64,000 nt of DNA from Mantis religiosa (Eukaryota > Arthropoda > Insecta > Mantodea > Mantidae). Position numbers and translations under genes: made by a program. Positions within the stretch are counted from its first letter, which is position 1; every line of letters begins with the position of its first letter. This document shows positions 36,201-43,699 of the stretch, piece by piece. The notes under the pieces were generated by a model. The model saw only the letters and a program-made list of their open reading frames with translations. It made no database searches and was not told the origin of the DNA. The DNA lies in assembly GCA_030765055.1 (NCBI GenBank), contig CM060947.1, forward strand, positions 106,428,389 through 106,492,388, given 5' to 3'.

Positions 36201-38901
36201 CAAATCTGGGTATCCTCTGTAAACTATCCCTTTAAAGAAACAGTTCCAACCTGCTTTTTGTAGGATGATTGAGGAGTATTACTTTCAAAAGTCAACAAAT
36301 GCTCAAATTTTAAAAATTTAGATTTTTGTAATTACATAGCATGCTTACTTTTATGTATGATCTGTTGAAATGGTTTACTTCAAAGTTCAATATTTACTGT
36401 GTTATAGTGTTGAAAACAGTCATTTGTTGCACTAGCTGTTATAGCAAAAATTGATAAATGCAAAACACATTTGGACTGGACTGGATTATGCTACGGAGGG
36501 GATTCAGCATGGAGGTTCAAACTTGGTCTATTGTACCTGTGCCCCAAGGGGAGCACCCCTGGGACAAAGGATGAGGCAAGAGGAGACAGAGGGCAGCCGT
36601 CCCAAGGAGGGCAGGGTCCCTAGACTTCAACCAGTTGTAAACTCCCCAGCATGCTGGTACAACCGGCATCCCACCCTACTGTGGTCTGGAAACGACCTCA
36701 CCAAACCGGATACGGAGACCGGAGACTGTCAAGAGGAGGAAGTTTCACCAGAGCATATTGTGACTTTGTGGGTTCGTAAAATTAAAAGTCCAATTTGCAG
36801 AAATTCAAAATTTTCTTTATTTCCGAAGAAATACACTTTGGTCAACCCTTACAGTAGCAGAATTATGTCACATACACAATTAGAATCTTCCAAGGTCGCC
36901 ATCCACAAACAAAAGCATTCACTTTCACAATACTATTGTATTAATAATACTATTCATTAATACTATTGTATTAGACTTTATATTAATTTTTAACGTTTTC
37001 AATCATATTTGTAATTCATATTTATATCTTTGAAAATTATTGTACATAAACTATATTTTTGATGATGCCATGAGTCTGACTGACTCCTATGGCAGATAAA
37101 TAAACAAACAAACAAAACAGTTGCAAGTGGACTATTCTCAACTTCCAATTTTACTCTGTTCACAACTCTCGTTACGACTGTCCTCCAGCTAAATGCGGCT
37201 TCCTTTTATACGACCATTCATGATTCCAGATGGTTGTCAAATGTTCTTTATCAATCAAGATGTCACTAGAAGTTTCCAGTTATCTATCTTTATTTGTCTT
37301 GGCAAGCTTTTTATCTCCGCACTATCTTTATCTGTCCCTTATCTCTCCGCATCGAACCCTTTGTGTGCCCAGCCCCAATAATGCTCGCGACAATATTATC
37401 CTGCCATGCAACACTGAGATACCGGCCAACACTTCTACCCTGAAAGAGACCGCCAGATGAGAGCTGATGTGAAATGTAATGAGATGAAATGGAGTGACAG
37501 GAAATTCAGGGGATATAATTAACCTACCCAGTATTCACTGGCAACTGGCAAAACCCAGAAAAAACTCATGGGTCAGGTAGGTTAACCATGGGAATCAAAC
37601 CTGGGCCTCCTAAATGTGGGCCACAGACAAAATGGCCTGAGCCATCCCTCTTGGTAAAACACGCTTTTTTGATAGAGAATGACATTCTAGGAAAGTGTAT
37701 AATTAGCAAATACTTCCCACCAGAAGCAACAATACACTCAACAATAACTCCTTACTGTTGCTGAGTTTCTGCCAGCTTTGCAGGGACAAGAATGCAGTAA
37801 AAGAATGGTCTGTTATACTATAATATGCAGTTTGATACAAGCATTTCAGAAAATTACTTACATTTAACTAAATGTTGAGGTTGTTGTAAGTCCAGATCAA
37901 GATTACAGACATCTATGAAGCCCAGCAAGAATAAAACAATGGTGCTCACATGGGTTACATGGGCAAAAGTCTAACAGAAAGTGCAGAGCAGTTGACCTCA
38001 CTTATATTTTATTGAGTTTCTGAATGGGAGATTTTCTCAATTATTTTTACATTTCATGTATCAAATAGTGTCATATTATGTACTTACACTAGGCAATTAA
38101 GCACTAATAAAAATGACAATATCACAGCATGTAAATTGTTTAAACAAAATTCAGCAGAATAAGTTTACCAAAGTACCTGAAAATCTCATTGCCAAAATAC
38201 AATAGATGATGGTCTATGAAAAGTTCAAAAATATTTTTTATTGTAAGTATATAACACATACTCAAAGTCCTGCAGGATTGAATTATTGACACCAAGAATT
38301 GCAGTTAGGAATAAATGAAGTACCTTTTTGTTGAAAAGGTACATGGACAAATGGATAAAGCAGAATGTATTAGAATTATTTTAAATACCAGAAGCAGAAA
38401 AGTTTTATCAGGACATTATTGAATGTAACAATTAACTTTGCAGTTTTATATTGTTACAGTCTGAATTTTGTTTTGTATTCTGATAAAATGTTATTCTTTT
38501 GCATTCAAGTTTAAAAAGTTGTAGAAAGGATACTTTAAAACAAATAAAAATCAACAGTTCAGTTGAGATATTAGCAAACCTTTCTTACCTTATAACTTTG
38601 TGTTTACCAACCTTTGAAAATACTTGGACATTCTATTCCTCAGTTTTAATATTAGAAATTAAATTTAGCTTTATTTACCTGCTCAAAAGGAGAGGTAACA
38701 TTGGCATCATTTTTATTTGGGCATCTATCTTCATTATTTCCTTCCAGTTCCAGTGTTTGATTAGCATTATGATAAACCATTGCTACAATAGCTACTGAAA
38801 GATTTACTTTTAATATATACTGCATCATCATTCCAGTAAAGCCCATCATGGCCAGAACATAACGAGTTGGTATGAAATCTAGCATGTTCTGGCCGTAATT
38901 G
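9534..38901 (-). CDS. SLC17-family MFS anion transporter (sialin / phosphate-cotransporter-like), 5' end missing
   Basis: Eight minus-strand exons (38679-38901, 35560-35790, 33716-33803, 31201-31433, 29376-29534, 25920-26052, 19812-20053, 9534-9698) splice in phase into 490 codons plus a stop, close to the full family length of about 480-500. Domains run in SLC17 order: TM1 with NLSVAIVAMV, a glycosylatable loop (NQT, NVT), the MFS signature GGRTSEIVGPK after TM2, the FPPEERSKFSG loop, SPQEHPRI before the central loop, SELPLYLK, and the terminal TM pair. SLC17 members are membrane anion transporters, vesicular, lysosomal or plasma-membrane, and which substrate this one carries cannot be read from sequence. 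The first visible exon starts with one leftover base, so an upstream exon ending in phase 2 is required and was not found. The invariant-looking TM1 arginine is a lysine here. All introns are GT-AG and filled with repeats. Confidence 0.92.
10238..10670 (+). repeat. Pyrimidine-rich low-complexity tract
   Basis: About 430 bases rich in C and T. The plus ORFs here are Ser/Leu/Phe-rich by composition only. No gene called. Confidence 0.5.
10831..11262 (+). mobile_element. Fold-back tRNA-derived SINE (family A), 12-bp TSD
   Basis: Flanked by ACGAGTATTCTG at 10819-10830 and 11263-11274. It starts with the SINE 3' end in reverse (ggaaattaattgttctttc), runs to a tRNA-like B box in reverse, then switches strand at about 10928 and reads forward to a truncated end. 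The forward copy has a pol III A box (TAGCTCAATGGTAGAG, 11168) and B box (GGTTCAAATCC, 11211-11221). It is not a functional tRNA: the TΨC stem does not pair. The same architecture occurs at 17765, 30325 and 55869. Confidence 0.75.
11276..11605. mobile_element. Second family A SINE fold-back, adjoining the first
   Basis: Begins within a diverged unit (gacttactatgctgtaagta), passes the fixed 3' end ttaattgatgg in reverse, then a B box in reverse (tttgaacc), and switches to forward SINE with A and B boxes near 11505-11570. More diverged than the copy before it. No TSD found, perhaps because it is nested. Confidence 0.6.
12208..13502 (-). mobile_element. Penelope-like element, 5'-truncated, RT end plus GIY-YIG endonuclease
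   Basis: On the minus strand the gene starts inside RT: GQAMGSPLSPFLANLYM near 13430, then WYRYVDDIFAI (the YVDD catalytic box) near 13330 and TLPFLNLKI. Downstream are a basic linker and a GIY-YIG nuclease: GIYKIKCKDC, then KIYIGRTKRN near 12680 and AAHFWSENH. This RT plus GIY-YIG pairing defines endonuclease-bearing PLEs. Scattered stops and frameshifts make it dead. The frame then passes through a hammerhead motif (ADDGNDGSRNM) to the pLTR end near 12208. The 5' part beyond 13502 is absent. Confidence 0.85.
12313..12355 (-). ncRNA. Hammerhead ribozyme motif, box I and GAAA intact
   Basis: Minus strand: GAG, CTGACGA, one T, a stem II with GAAC/GTTC core and a GATG loop, GAAA, CATG, TT, then CTC pairing with GAG. 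Predicted cleavage follows GTT. Confidence 0.65.
13503..14185. other. Gene-free AT-rich intron stretch
   Basis: Nothing recognised. Confidence 0.4.
14190..14930 (-). mobile_element. LINE 3'-end remnants (two nested tails)
   Basis: The minus strand contains the frame-shifted C-terminus of a CR1/jockey-type LINE (YNRLPENIKQMKSL, then HSFYSVNEFL near 14560). Two LINE-tail sequences with the gacacgtca motif lie at 14240 and 14475. The tail resembles those at 21065 and 40080. Heavily decayed. Confidence 0.55.
14995..15087. repeat. GA/GT microsatellite
   Basis: Short (GA)n then a long (GT)n run ending in GGGT repeats. The overlapping ORF is an artefact. Confidence 0.95.
15090..16460. other. Gene-free intron stretch
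   Basis: No gene supported. At 15740 TTAACCCTCAGTGTG looks like a possible piggyBac-type end, but no partner end was seen. Confidence 0.35.
16468..16484. repeat. Poly-G run
   Basis: Seventeen or so consecutive G after aaaata. Potential G-quadruplex former or an assembly-error hotspot. Confidence 0.9.
16690..16800 (-). mobile_element. Penelope-like element terminal fragment
   Basis: On the minus strand GAAACATGTTCTGGGAAA, then aaaataagtgttgt, tagtgtcattaatc and a T-rich end. This is the order of the right end of the 2033-2285 element. Box I of the hammerhead is gone. Confidence 0.5.
17230..17275 (-). ncRNA. Hammerhead ribozyme motif in left arm
   Basis: Inverted duplicate of the motif at 17385-17430, same sequence read on the minus strand. 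Confidence 0.68.
17385..17430 (+). ncRNA. Hammerhead ribozyme motif in right arm
   Basis: CAG stem I strand, CTGAGGA (box I intact), one T, stem II AGGAGC/GCTCTT with AAGA loop, GAAA, CATG, TC, then CTG closing stem I. Predicted cleavage follows GTC near 17427. Confidence 0.7.
17765..18524. mobile_element. Fold-back family A SINE array, 13-bp TSD
   Basis: Flanked by ATATATGTTACAA at 17752-17764 and 18525-18537. From the left: one full SINE unit reversed, a second reversed unit cut off at about 18190, then a strand switch and a forward stretch to a truncated end at 18524. Reversed tRNA-like boxes lie at 17865-17925, forward ones at 18425-18490. Copies are about 90% alike by eye, so this insertion is older than the array at 55869. 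Confidence 0.75.
18538..19805. other. Gene-free intron stretch
   Basis: AT-rich, no recognised gene or repeat. Confidence 0.4.
19812..20053 (-). CDS. SLC17-like transporter, seventh visible exon
   Basis: Donor GTAAGA, acceptor CAG. The exon enters with two bases (completing an Ala codon) and leaves in phase 0. Encodes CIGSGICLLGITLANC, a further hydrophobic segment, GGIYGGSYLNHLDLAPNYAG (the conserved G-F-x-x-N-x-x-D-x-A-P-x-x-A-G-like block) and SISGLIHTLVNSAGIWTP, all hallmarks of the SLC17 C-terminal half. Confidence 0.92.
20490..20805 (+). mobile_element. LINE 3' fragments
   Basis: 20497-20548 is the tail of the LINE family seen at 40022 (agttagtttttattcatcc, reverse orientation). 20575-20660 on the plus strand reads as a LINE C-terminus (LKAIKKYLVENPVYSIDEYK then stop) followed by a 3' UTR ending ggatgaaaaaaag. 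Two different remnants lie side by side. Confidence 0.55.
21063..23745 (-). mobile_element. CR1/jockey-type LINE, copy 1, 5'-truncated
   Basis: The minus ORF from 23704 to 21902 starts in the endonuclease C-terminus (TALDQIIIN, ETGFSDHLAQI) and carries a full RT: KPLFKKGEEFDVGNYRPVSL near 22690, FLDLSKAFDLVDH near 22440, YGVPQGSILGPVLF near 22250 and TLFADDTNLYISG near 22160. A roughly 20-base loss at 21900 and a 15-base loss near 21690, relative to copy 2, break the frame. The C-terminal part continues at 21853-21368. The 3' UTR contains a (GAT)n microsatellite and ends at the A-run near 21046-21062. The 5' end abuts a PLE fragment. Confidence 0.88.
21203..21293. repeat. (GAT)n microsatellite within LINE 3' UTR
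   Basis: About 25 GAT units then a few AAT. Copy 2 of this LINE has a (TAA)n array at the equivalent place. Confidence 0.95.
23757..23890 (-). mobile_element. Penelope-like element pLTR fragment
   Basis: Matches the end of the PLE at 12208: tggaacactacagtgaagcg, gatgagtca-like, gcttcactta, tgtacctatattgagga, catgtttt. It breaks off just past the GAAA box, so the hammerhead is incomplete. Confidence 0.6.
23895..24700. other. Gene-free intron stretch
   Basis: T-rich; ORFs at 24302 and 24641 show no motif. Confidence 0.35.
24708..24795. repeat. Hairpin (inverted repeat)
   Basis: aaatatcttggctattc at 24712 is the reverse complement of gaatagccaagatattt near 24770, with a mostly paired middle. 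Perhaps a MITE or another fold-back pLTR remnant. No TSD seen. Confidence 0.5.
25040..25822 (+). mobile_element. LINE 3' fragment (CR1/jockey type)
   Basis: The plus strand encodes the region after RT: IHSHLEYGAMLWGSAGKAL, QKRAIRVLA and FKKFKILPLFCIYV up to 25401, then after a frameshift KYFNILPNRLKSV and ELKMYLLTHCFYNEDEFL with a stop near 25583. The 3' UTR ends with caaataaatttaaaaaaat near 25822. Confidence 0.75.
25920..26052 (-). CDS. SLC17-like transporter, sixth visible exon
   Basis: Acceptor CAG at 26053-26055, donor GTAAGC at 25914-25919. Enters in phase 0 and leaves with one base. Encodes SGIISSLPYLFDWISCSVCG and RMAYLIFNAI, matching the family's N-G-x-x-S-A-L-P-Y-like block. Confidence 0.9.
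26270..26366 (+). repeat. Dispersed repeat, second copy of 3700-3806
   Basis: Same ordered landmarks (ggatctattg, gaggaaggg, gtgaagaaatcaca, gccacagaaa). Confidence 0.5.
26450..26592 (+). repeat. SINE family B 3' half with poly-A
   Basis: Contains gtaactctaagctctatgga, gggctcatttgagcatcatt, cacccattccattcat, gatatgacttaatgttgga and a long A run at 26567-26589. It is the complement of the left part of 43970-44210. 5'-truncated. Confidence 0.7.
26735..26935 (+). repeat. tRNA-derived SINE (separate family)
   Basis: tRNA-like head at 26742-26830 with a clear B box (GGGTTTGAGTCCC near 26807), then a body and an A-rich tail (aaataaaaaaaaaataata). The acceptor ends do not pair, so it is not a tRNA gene. 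Confidence 0.65.
27000..27900 (-). pseudogene. hAT-like transposase-derived fossil (ZMYM1/DUF4371 type)
   Basis: The minus strand reads, in broken frames, TGRPTPDLKPLKTKSHG near 27820, a WLCGCDKLFKLFCWPSLLFS block near 27740, MDSFHTLRICHE near 27640, and the DUF4371-like stretch INEIKNEVCATSFISVII with ITPEGRVEERFVEF and a following S-x-D (27235-27030). The pattern fits the ZMYM1-like hAT protein family. Many stops occur in between. It lies inside a transporter intron. Confidence 0.7.
27910..29370. other. Gene-free intron stretch
   Basis: Short ORFs at 28189 and 28646 have no motif. No repeats identified. Confidence 0.35.
29376..29534 (-). CDS. SLC17-like transporter, fifth visible exon
   Basis: 53 codons, phase 0 at both ends. 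Encodes VPWKKILLSTKIWSAALVQF and LYTLLSELPLYLKRVHHFN, the conserved P-W x x I x x S x x V W A region of SLC17 and its following membrane segment. Donor GTAAGT, acceptor CAG. Confidence 0.93.
29606..29839. repeat. Perfect 117-bp tandem duplication (two copies)
   Basis: 29606-29722 repeats at 29723-29839 without visible change, just upstream of the fifth exon's acceptor side. Non-coding. Confidence 0.85.
30325..30487. mobile_element. Short fold-back family A SINE, 22-bp TSD
   Basis: Flanked by a 22-base direct repeat at 30303-30324 and 30488-30509 (begins TTTAAATTTTAAG, ends ATTTACTAT). Inside, gatagagtcaacctgaaaaa and its complement form arms about a tRNA-like B box. The right end is the fixed SINE 3' end (ccatcaattaa type). 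A minimal version of the 55869 array. Confidence 0.75.
31201..31433 (-). CDS. SLC17-like transporter, fourth visible exon
   Basis: Acceptor TAG at 31434-31436, donor GTACAG. Enters with two bases and leaves in phase 0. Encodes IHVGSLVAMALSGII, the GWEWIFYFFGIISVLW segment, FNSPQEHPRI and the Ser-rich cytoplasmic loop ending SSDSAE. G-W-x-x-x-F-Y-x-x-G and the P-x-x-H-P motif are SLC17 signatures. Confidence 0.93.
31450..32425. other. Gene-free intron stretch
   Basis: AT-rich, nothing recognised. Confidence 0.4.
32430..32590 (+). repeat. SINE family D fragment
   Basis: Its 3' part (cctcaagcctgataaagaga, cctctgagcaaaattaa) matches the SINE at 49140-49350 in opposite orientation. A decayed tRNA-like head lies upstream. 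Confidence 0.5.
32672..32712 (-). ncRNA. Hammerhead-like motif, left arm, core mutated
   Basis: Minus-strand copy of the motif at 32742: CAGAAGA replaces CTGANGA; GAAACATGTC retained. Confidence 0.5.
32742..32790 (+). ncRNA. Hammerhead-like motif, right arm, core mutated
   Basis: CAGAAGA, one T, stem II GCAAA/TTTGC, GAAA, CATG, TT. The box I U4 to A change should inactivate it. Confidence 0.5.
32902..33700. other. Gene-free intron stretch
   Basis: Nothing recognised. Confidence 0.4.
33716..33803 (-). CDS. SLC17-like transporter, third visible exon
   Basis: An 88-base exon missed by simple ORF scans. Phase 0 entry, one base left over. Encodes GVILPAMQVLFAKWFPPEER then SKFSGIVFS, the highly conserved G-x-x-x-P-A-x-x-x-x-x-x-x-W-x-P-P-x-E-R-S SLC17 loop. 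Acceptor AAG (AG present), donor GTGACT. Confidence 0.92.
34210..34540. repeat. Two SINE family B copies, opposite orientations
   Basis: 34215-34350 is a reversed copy (acctgacattcatttttcag, ccttatccaaataact, a reversed B box and gaatgtgaggca). 34385-34545 is a forward 3' half ending in an A-run after gaatgttaaacttaa. Both are diverged. Confidence 0.6.
34640..34985 (+). repeat. tRNA-derived SINE (another family)
   Basis: tRNA-like head with CATGGCTAAGCAG A box and AGGGTTCGATCCCAG B box near 34676, followed by a pyrimidine-rich body. Not a functional tRNA. Confidence 0.6.
35560..35790 (-). CDS. SLC17-like transporter, second visible exon
   Basis: 77 codons, phase 0 both ends. Encodes FHWNPNTESQVLASYYYGYV (the family's E-W-x-x-x-x-Q-x-x-x-x-x-S-x-F-Y-G-Y block), the MFS loop signature GGRTSEIVGPK, the TM3 region and AIRLLEGACS. 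Donor GTAAGT, acceptor CAG at 35791-35793. Confidence 0.93.
35921..36035. repeat. Hairpin with ~47-bp arms
   Basis: aaatatgattatctgtaaca and following bases are inverted at 35985-36035, with about 90% pairing. A MITE-like fold-back element or fold-back pLTR; the cttcacttatctt motif recurs in the PLE at 61180. No TSD established. Confidence 0.55.
36471..36758 (+). other. GC-rich open segment interrupted by a solo LTR (left part)
   Basis: This piece is far richer in G and C than its flanks and open in one plus frame (frame of 36451) with a Pro/Arg/Glu-rich product that I do not recognise. The right part resumes at 37393 after the solo LTR; mentally removing the LTR and one TSD keeps the frame open to a TGA at 37458-37460. 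It could be the end of a mobile-element ORF or a processed host transcript. Confidence 0.45.
36759..37392 (-). mobile_element. Solo LTR of a gypsy-type element, 4-bp TSD, with nested LINE tail
   Basis: Begins TGTGACTTTGTGGGTTCG exactly like the LTRs at 51869 and 54339 and ends GCGACA, with ATAT at both 36755-36758 and 37393-37396. On the minus strand it has a TATAAAAG box (near 37200) and an AATAAA (near 36820), so it is oriented minus. Positions about 36940-37125 are a foreign LINE 3' end finishing gataaataaacaaac. No internal retroelement sequence adjoins, hence a solo LTR. Confidence 0.65.
37460..37660 (-). repeat. tRNA-derived SINE (family E)
   Basis: On the minus strand GGATGGCTCAGGCCATT as A box region and GGTTTGATTCCC as B box, followed by acctgacccatgag and a T-rich body. 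Confidence 0.55.
37665..38670. other. Gene-free intron stretch
   Basis: Nothing recognised. Confidence 0.4.
38679..38901 (-). CDS. SLC17-like transporter, first visible exon
   Basis: Donor GTAAAT, acceptor CAG at 38902-38904. The exon enters with a single leftover base, so the ATG at 38885 is probably internal and a 5' exon lies upstream. Encodes NYGQNMLDFIPTRYVLAMM, the TM1 segment with YILKVNLSVAIVAMV, and a loop with two N-glycosylation sequons (NQT, NVT). The lysine in ILKVNL replaces the arginine seen in most SLC17 proteins (LRVNLS). Confidence 0.9.
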
Positions 38902-38904
38902 CTG

Positions 38905-39710
38905 AAAACAAAATATTTTACACATAATCAGTGTTCACACTTTTAGAAGCATGAACTTGTAAGCTGTATTTAACGACGTAACACACCATTAGTTTTTCAA
39001 AGATATGTAAGAAAGTTTTTATACAAGCAATAAAAACAAAACATTACCGGTAATCTAAACCAGAGTTGCTGTTGGAAGGAAAACAAGGTTTAACCCATAT
39101 TACTGTTTTGTTATTTGGTTTGTTTACTGTACAAAGAGCTCCTAATCTGCTGGCACTGAAGGTATTCAAAACTGCAGATTGAACTGCATTGCAGATACTC
39201 AGTTATTCAAAACACATAAAGTTGGAAGAAAAAAGGTGGAGAATGATGCAAAGTTTTACAAATTGGCAAGCCTGGTCTAAACCAACTGACTCTGTAATGT
39301 TTGTGGGAATTAATGACATTATTTCATTCATTCTATTGCATCCGTTTGATTATGAATACATAATATGGAATTGTCAAGGATACATATGCATTTTACATAT
39401 AATAGTATAATAGTACTTAACCTATTCATAAATAAACTAGATTTCCATTAATAATATACATATATAAATTTATTCCTTAGGTATTTACTTTTTTATAAAA
39501 TTCAAAAATTCATCGACTATATGTCTGTAATGGAGTCTATTTCAATTATAGTTTTTACAAAACAATCAAAATAAGAAAGAAATAAAATTGTAAATAATTT
39601 AGCATAGTTGGTTCAGTAAATTTCCTTCATATCAGAAATTTACCAACAGTTTATCAGAATAATAAAAAATGTAGTTCAGCTAATCCCATAAATGTGTTCA
39701 AATAAAAATA
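38905..39710. other. Region upstream of first visible exon, no exon recognised
   Basis: The missing 5' exon should be above 38904. I saw no convincing phase-2 donor with coding sequence here. Confidence 0.35.
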
Positions 39711-39714
39711 TGCC

Positions 39715-39935
39715 TTCGAATGTTAAGTCATATTGAACAATGGATGAAATGGGTAAAATGATGTTCAAATGATGAGCCCAGGATCCATAGAGTTACCAGA
39801 CATTCATCTTTCAGGATAAGGGAAAACCCCAGGAAAAACCTTATCCAGATAACTCGCCCTGACCGAGACTCGAACTCAGGATCTCTTGAACATGAGGCAA
39901 ACATGCTACCATCTATGCTATAGAGACTGTCTTCA
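39715..39935 (-). repeat. SINE family B copy
   Basis: The minus strand has A box TGGTAGCATGTTTGCC and B box GAGTTCGAGTCTC (39855-39915), then the body ctggataaggtttttcctgg and caggctcat-type 3' part. The best preserved copy in the window together with 43970-44210. Confidence 0.7.
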
Positions 39936-40021
39936 TAAACCGAATAAATCAAAATCAAACATTAGGAACATCTTTCTTGCGACTGAAGCTTTATTCACTG
40001 GCATTTTAATTGAGAGTAATA

Positions 40022-41627
<1,606 letters not shown>

Positions 41628-41639
41628 AGATTATTTGTT

Positions 41640-43139
41640 GTCCTTGGGACAGGTTAGGGAGATGTGTTAAACGATGTTCACTGTTGGAAATAGAATATAA
41701 GACACATGGTGCCAGATGTGATATGGCAGATGCTTGACAAACTTTGTGTTGGTTTCCTGCAGGAACTCCTCTGTTTTAATACAAAGGCACTAACATGCTG
41801 AAGCAAAACTCTCTCCAACCTGGACTTTAGTTTTCCCTCAATCAGTGTTCTGTAAACTCAAGGAAGGCAGCCTTGTAACATTAACTGTCTTTAATAAAGA
41901 CAGCACTTTTTGCAGATGACATGATCATGTGGACATCTTCCCCACAAATAGAGAAATCCAAAACTTCAATGGAAAAGGCTCTGATACTATTGGAAAAGTG
42001 GACTGACAACAATTTGATGAAAATAAATACTGACAAAACAACATTCCAAATATTTAGCTTAAAAAAGAAAATCCCTAAATTAAATCTGCAGTTCAAGAAA
42101 ACAAACCTGAAACAAACATATGAAACAAAATATTAGGAACAATTTTTTATTCAAAATTATCTTGGAGACATCATATTGAAGTAGTAGTAAATAAATTAAC
42201 AAAAAAAAAAAATCAATTTTGAAAAGATTAACTGGAGTCAAGTGGGGCAGTAATCAGGAGACACTGAACACCACATACAAAACATTCATCAAGCCAATAC
42301 TTCTTTATGATGCAGAGGTAATAATTACTGCAAACAGTTCTAACATAAATCACCTAGAAGTATGCCAAAATCAGGCCCTGCGACTAATAACCGGTGCAGC
42401 AAAATCAACTCCAATCACGGCAATGCAAGCCTTAACTCGGAACTATCCAATACATCTAACTTTAGAGGAGCAGGCACTAATACAACATGAAAAAATGTTG
42501 CAATTAAAAACAACAAAATGGGAGAAAAGATTACTACAACCAATAAAAATGAAAACACAAACAAGTTTCCTACACAAAGTTATGGAAATAAAAGCAGATC
42601 TGAATCTTCCTAATTCTAAAGAAAACATTTTAATCAAAGAAAACCCACTAACTTTTGAACCAATTAATATTCAATTAGATTTAGAACAAATAGTTACAAA
42701 ATCTGAAACTTCCAAACCTGTACTAAAAGCACTAGCATTAGAAACTGTGAATAATAGATACCCACCTGAAGAATGGTTGCATATCTACACAGATGGATCT
42801 AACTTGGACAACAACTCAGGAGCAGGAATTAAGTGTGCACTGTTCTCATTCTATCAACCAGCAGGATGCCACACAACAAATTTTGATGCAGAAGTAACGG
42901 CTATTCATATTTCACTCCAACACCTTCTATACAGAATAGATAAATTTAAAAATGCTGTCATACTTTCTGATTCTAAAGCAGCATTATGTGCAATAAGTTC
43001 ATATAAAATGATGTCAATCCAAATTAAAGAATGTCACAAAATGATCCAACAACTTCAAAAACTACAGAAAAGAATTATATTACAGTGGATACCTGCACAT
43101 TGTGGAATTGCTGGAAATGAATCAGCCGATTTTGTATGA
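41640..43139 (+). mobile_element. I-type LINE fragment with RNase H domain
   Basis: Starts at the RT active site (LFADDMIMWTSSP near 41910) and continues through KWTDNNLMKINTDKT, a frame break near 42135, CQNQALRLITGA (near 42360) and an RNase H: IYTDGSNLDNNSGAG near 42780, DAEVTAIH near 42885, ILSDSKAAL near 42960 and WIPAHCGIAGNESAD near 43090. RT followed by RNase H is typical of the I group. It is cut at 43139, where a PLE 3' end follows. Confidence 0.85.
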
Positions 43140-43425
43140 AATGTAATGCAGTCAAACTCGATGTTTGGGAAAAGTTGATAATTATAAAAAACAAACAGTA
43201 TACTTTAAATTTCGAATTGCCGCCTGAAAACTCTCTTTGGAAGTTCATCTCACAGACAACAGATGCCACCACAGACAACCAGCTCACTTCAGGAAACCAC
43301 GAATCCAACCAGTCGGATAACCGCTGACGATGGGGACAAACCGTTCTCCGAAACATGTCCAAGTAAGGATAATTTAAGTGATGTTCGTGTTTGAATTACC
43401 GACTCATTACTTATACAATTACATA
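43130..43425 (+). mobile_element. Penelope-like element 3' end
   Basis: The plus strand reads VWEKLIIIKNKQYTLNFELP then PENSLWKFI, the C-terminal part of a PLE endonuclease (compare VREKVFILKNKHRVMNFEIP at 61706). The stop TGA at 43325-43327 lies inside the hammerhead box I. 5'-truncated, joined directly to the I-type LINE. Confidence 0.75.
43316..43362 (+). ncRNA. Hammerhead ribozyme motif, core intact
   Basis: CTGACGA at 43324-43330, one T, stem II GGGGA/TCTCC with a loop, GAAA at 43350-43353, CATG, TC. Predicted cleavage after 43359. Stem I is weak (one pair). Confidence 0.62.
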
Positions 43426-43699
43426 TTTTAATTTGAATACTTTTTACTAGAAAACTTAGAACAAGATTTACAATATAATTTTCATACACAGTAATAAAGC
43501 ATAGATATAATTGATTAAAATTTACATTGCTCTATGTTAACATATAAAATGTGTGTTTTCACAAACTGTAGATTCAGGAGGACATAAGGTTTCATACAGA
43601 AACATAACATTACTCTATGTATAAAAGTACTGTGTTCTGTGGTACAAACAAAACTCAAAACATTTCTTCCTAGTATTTTATGTGACAATCTCTTCTATA

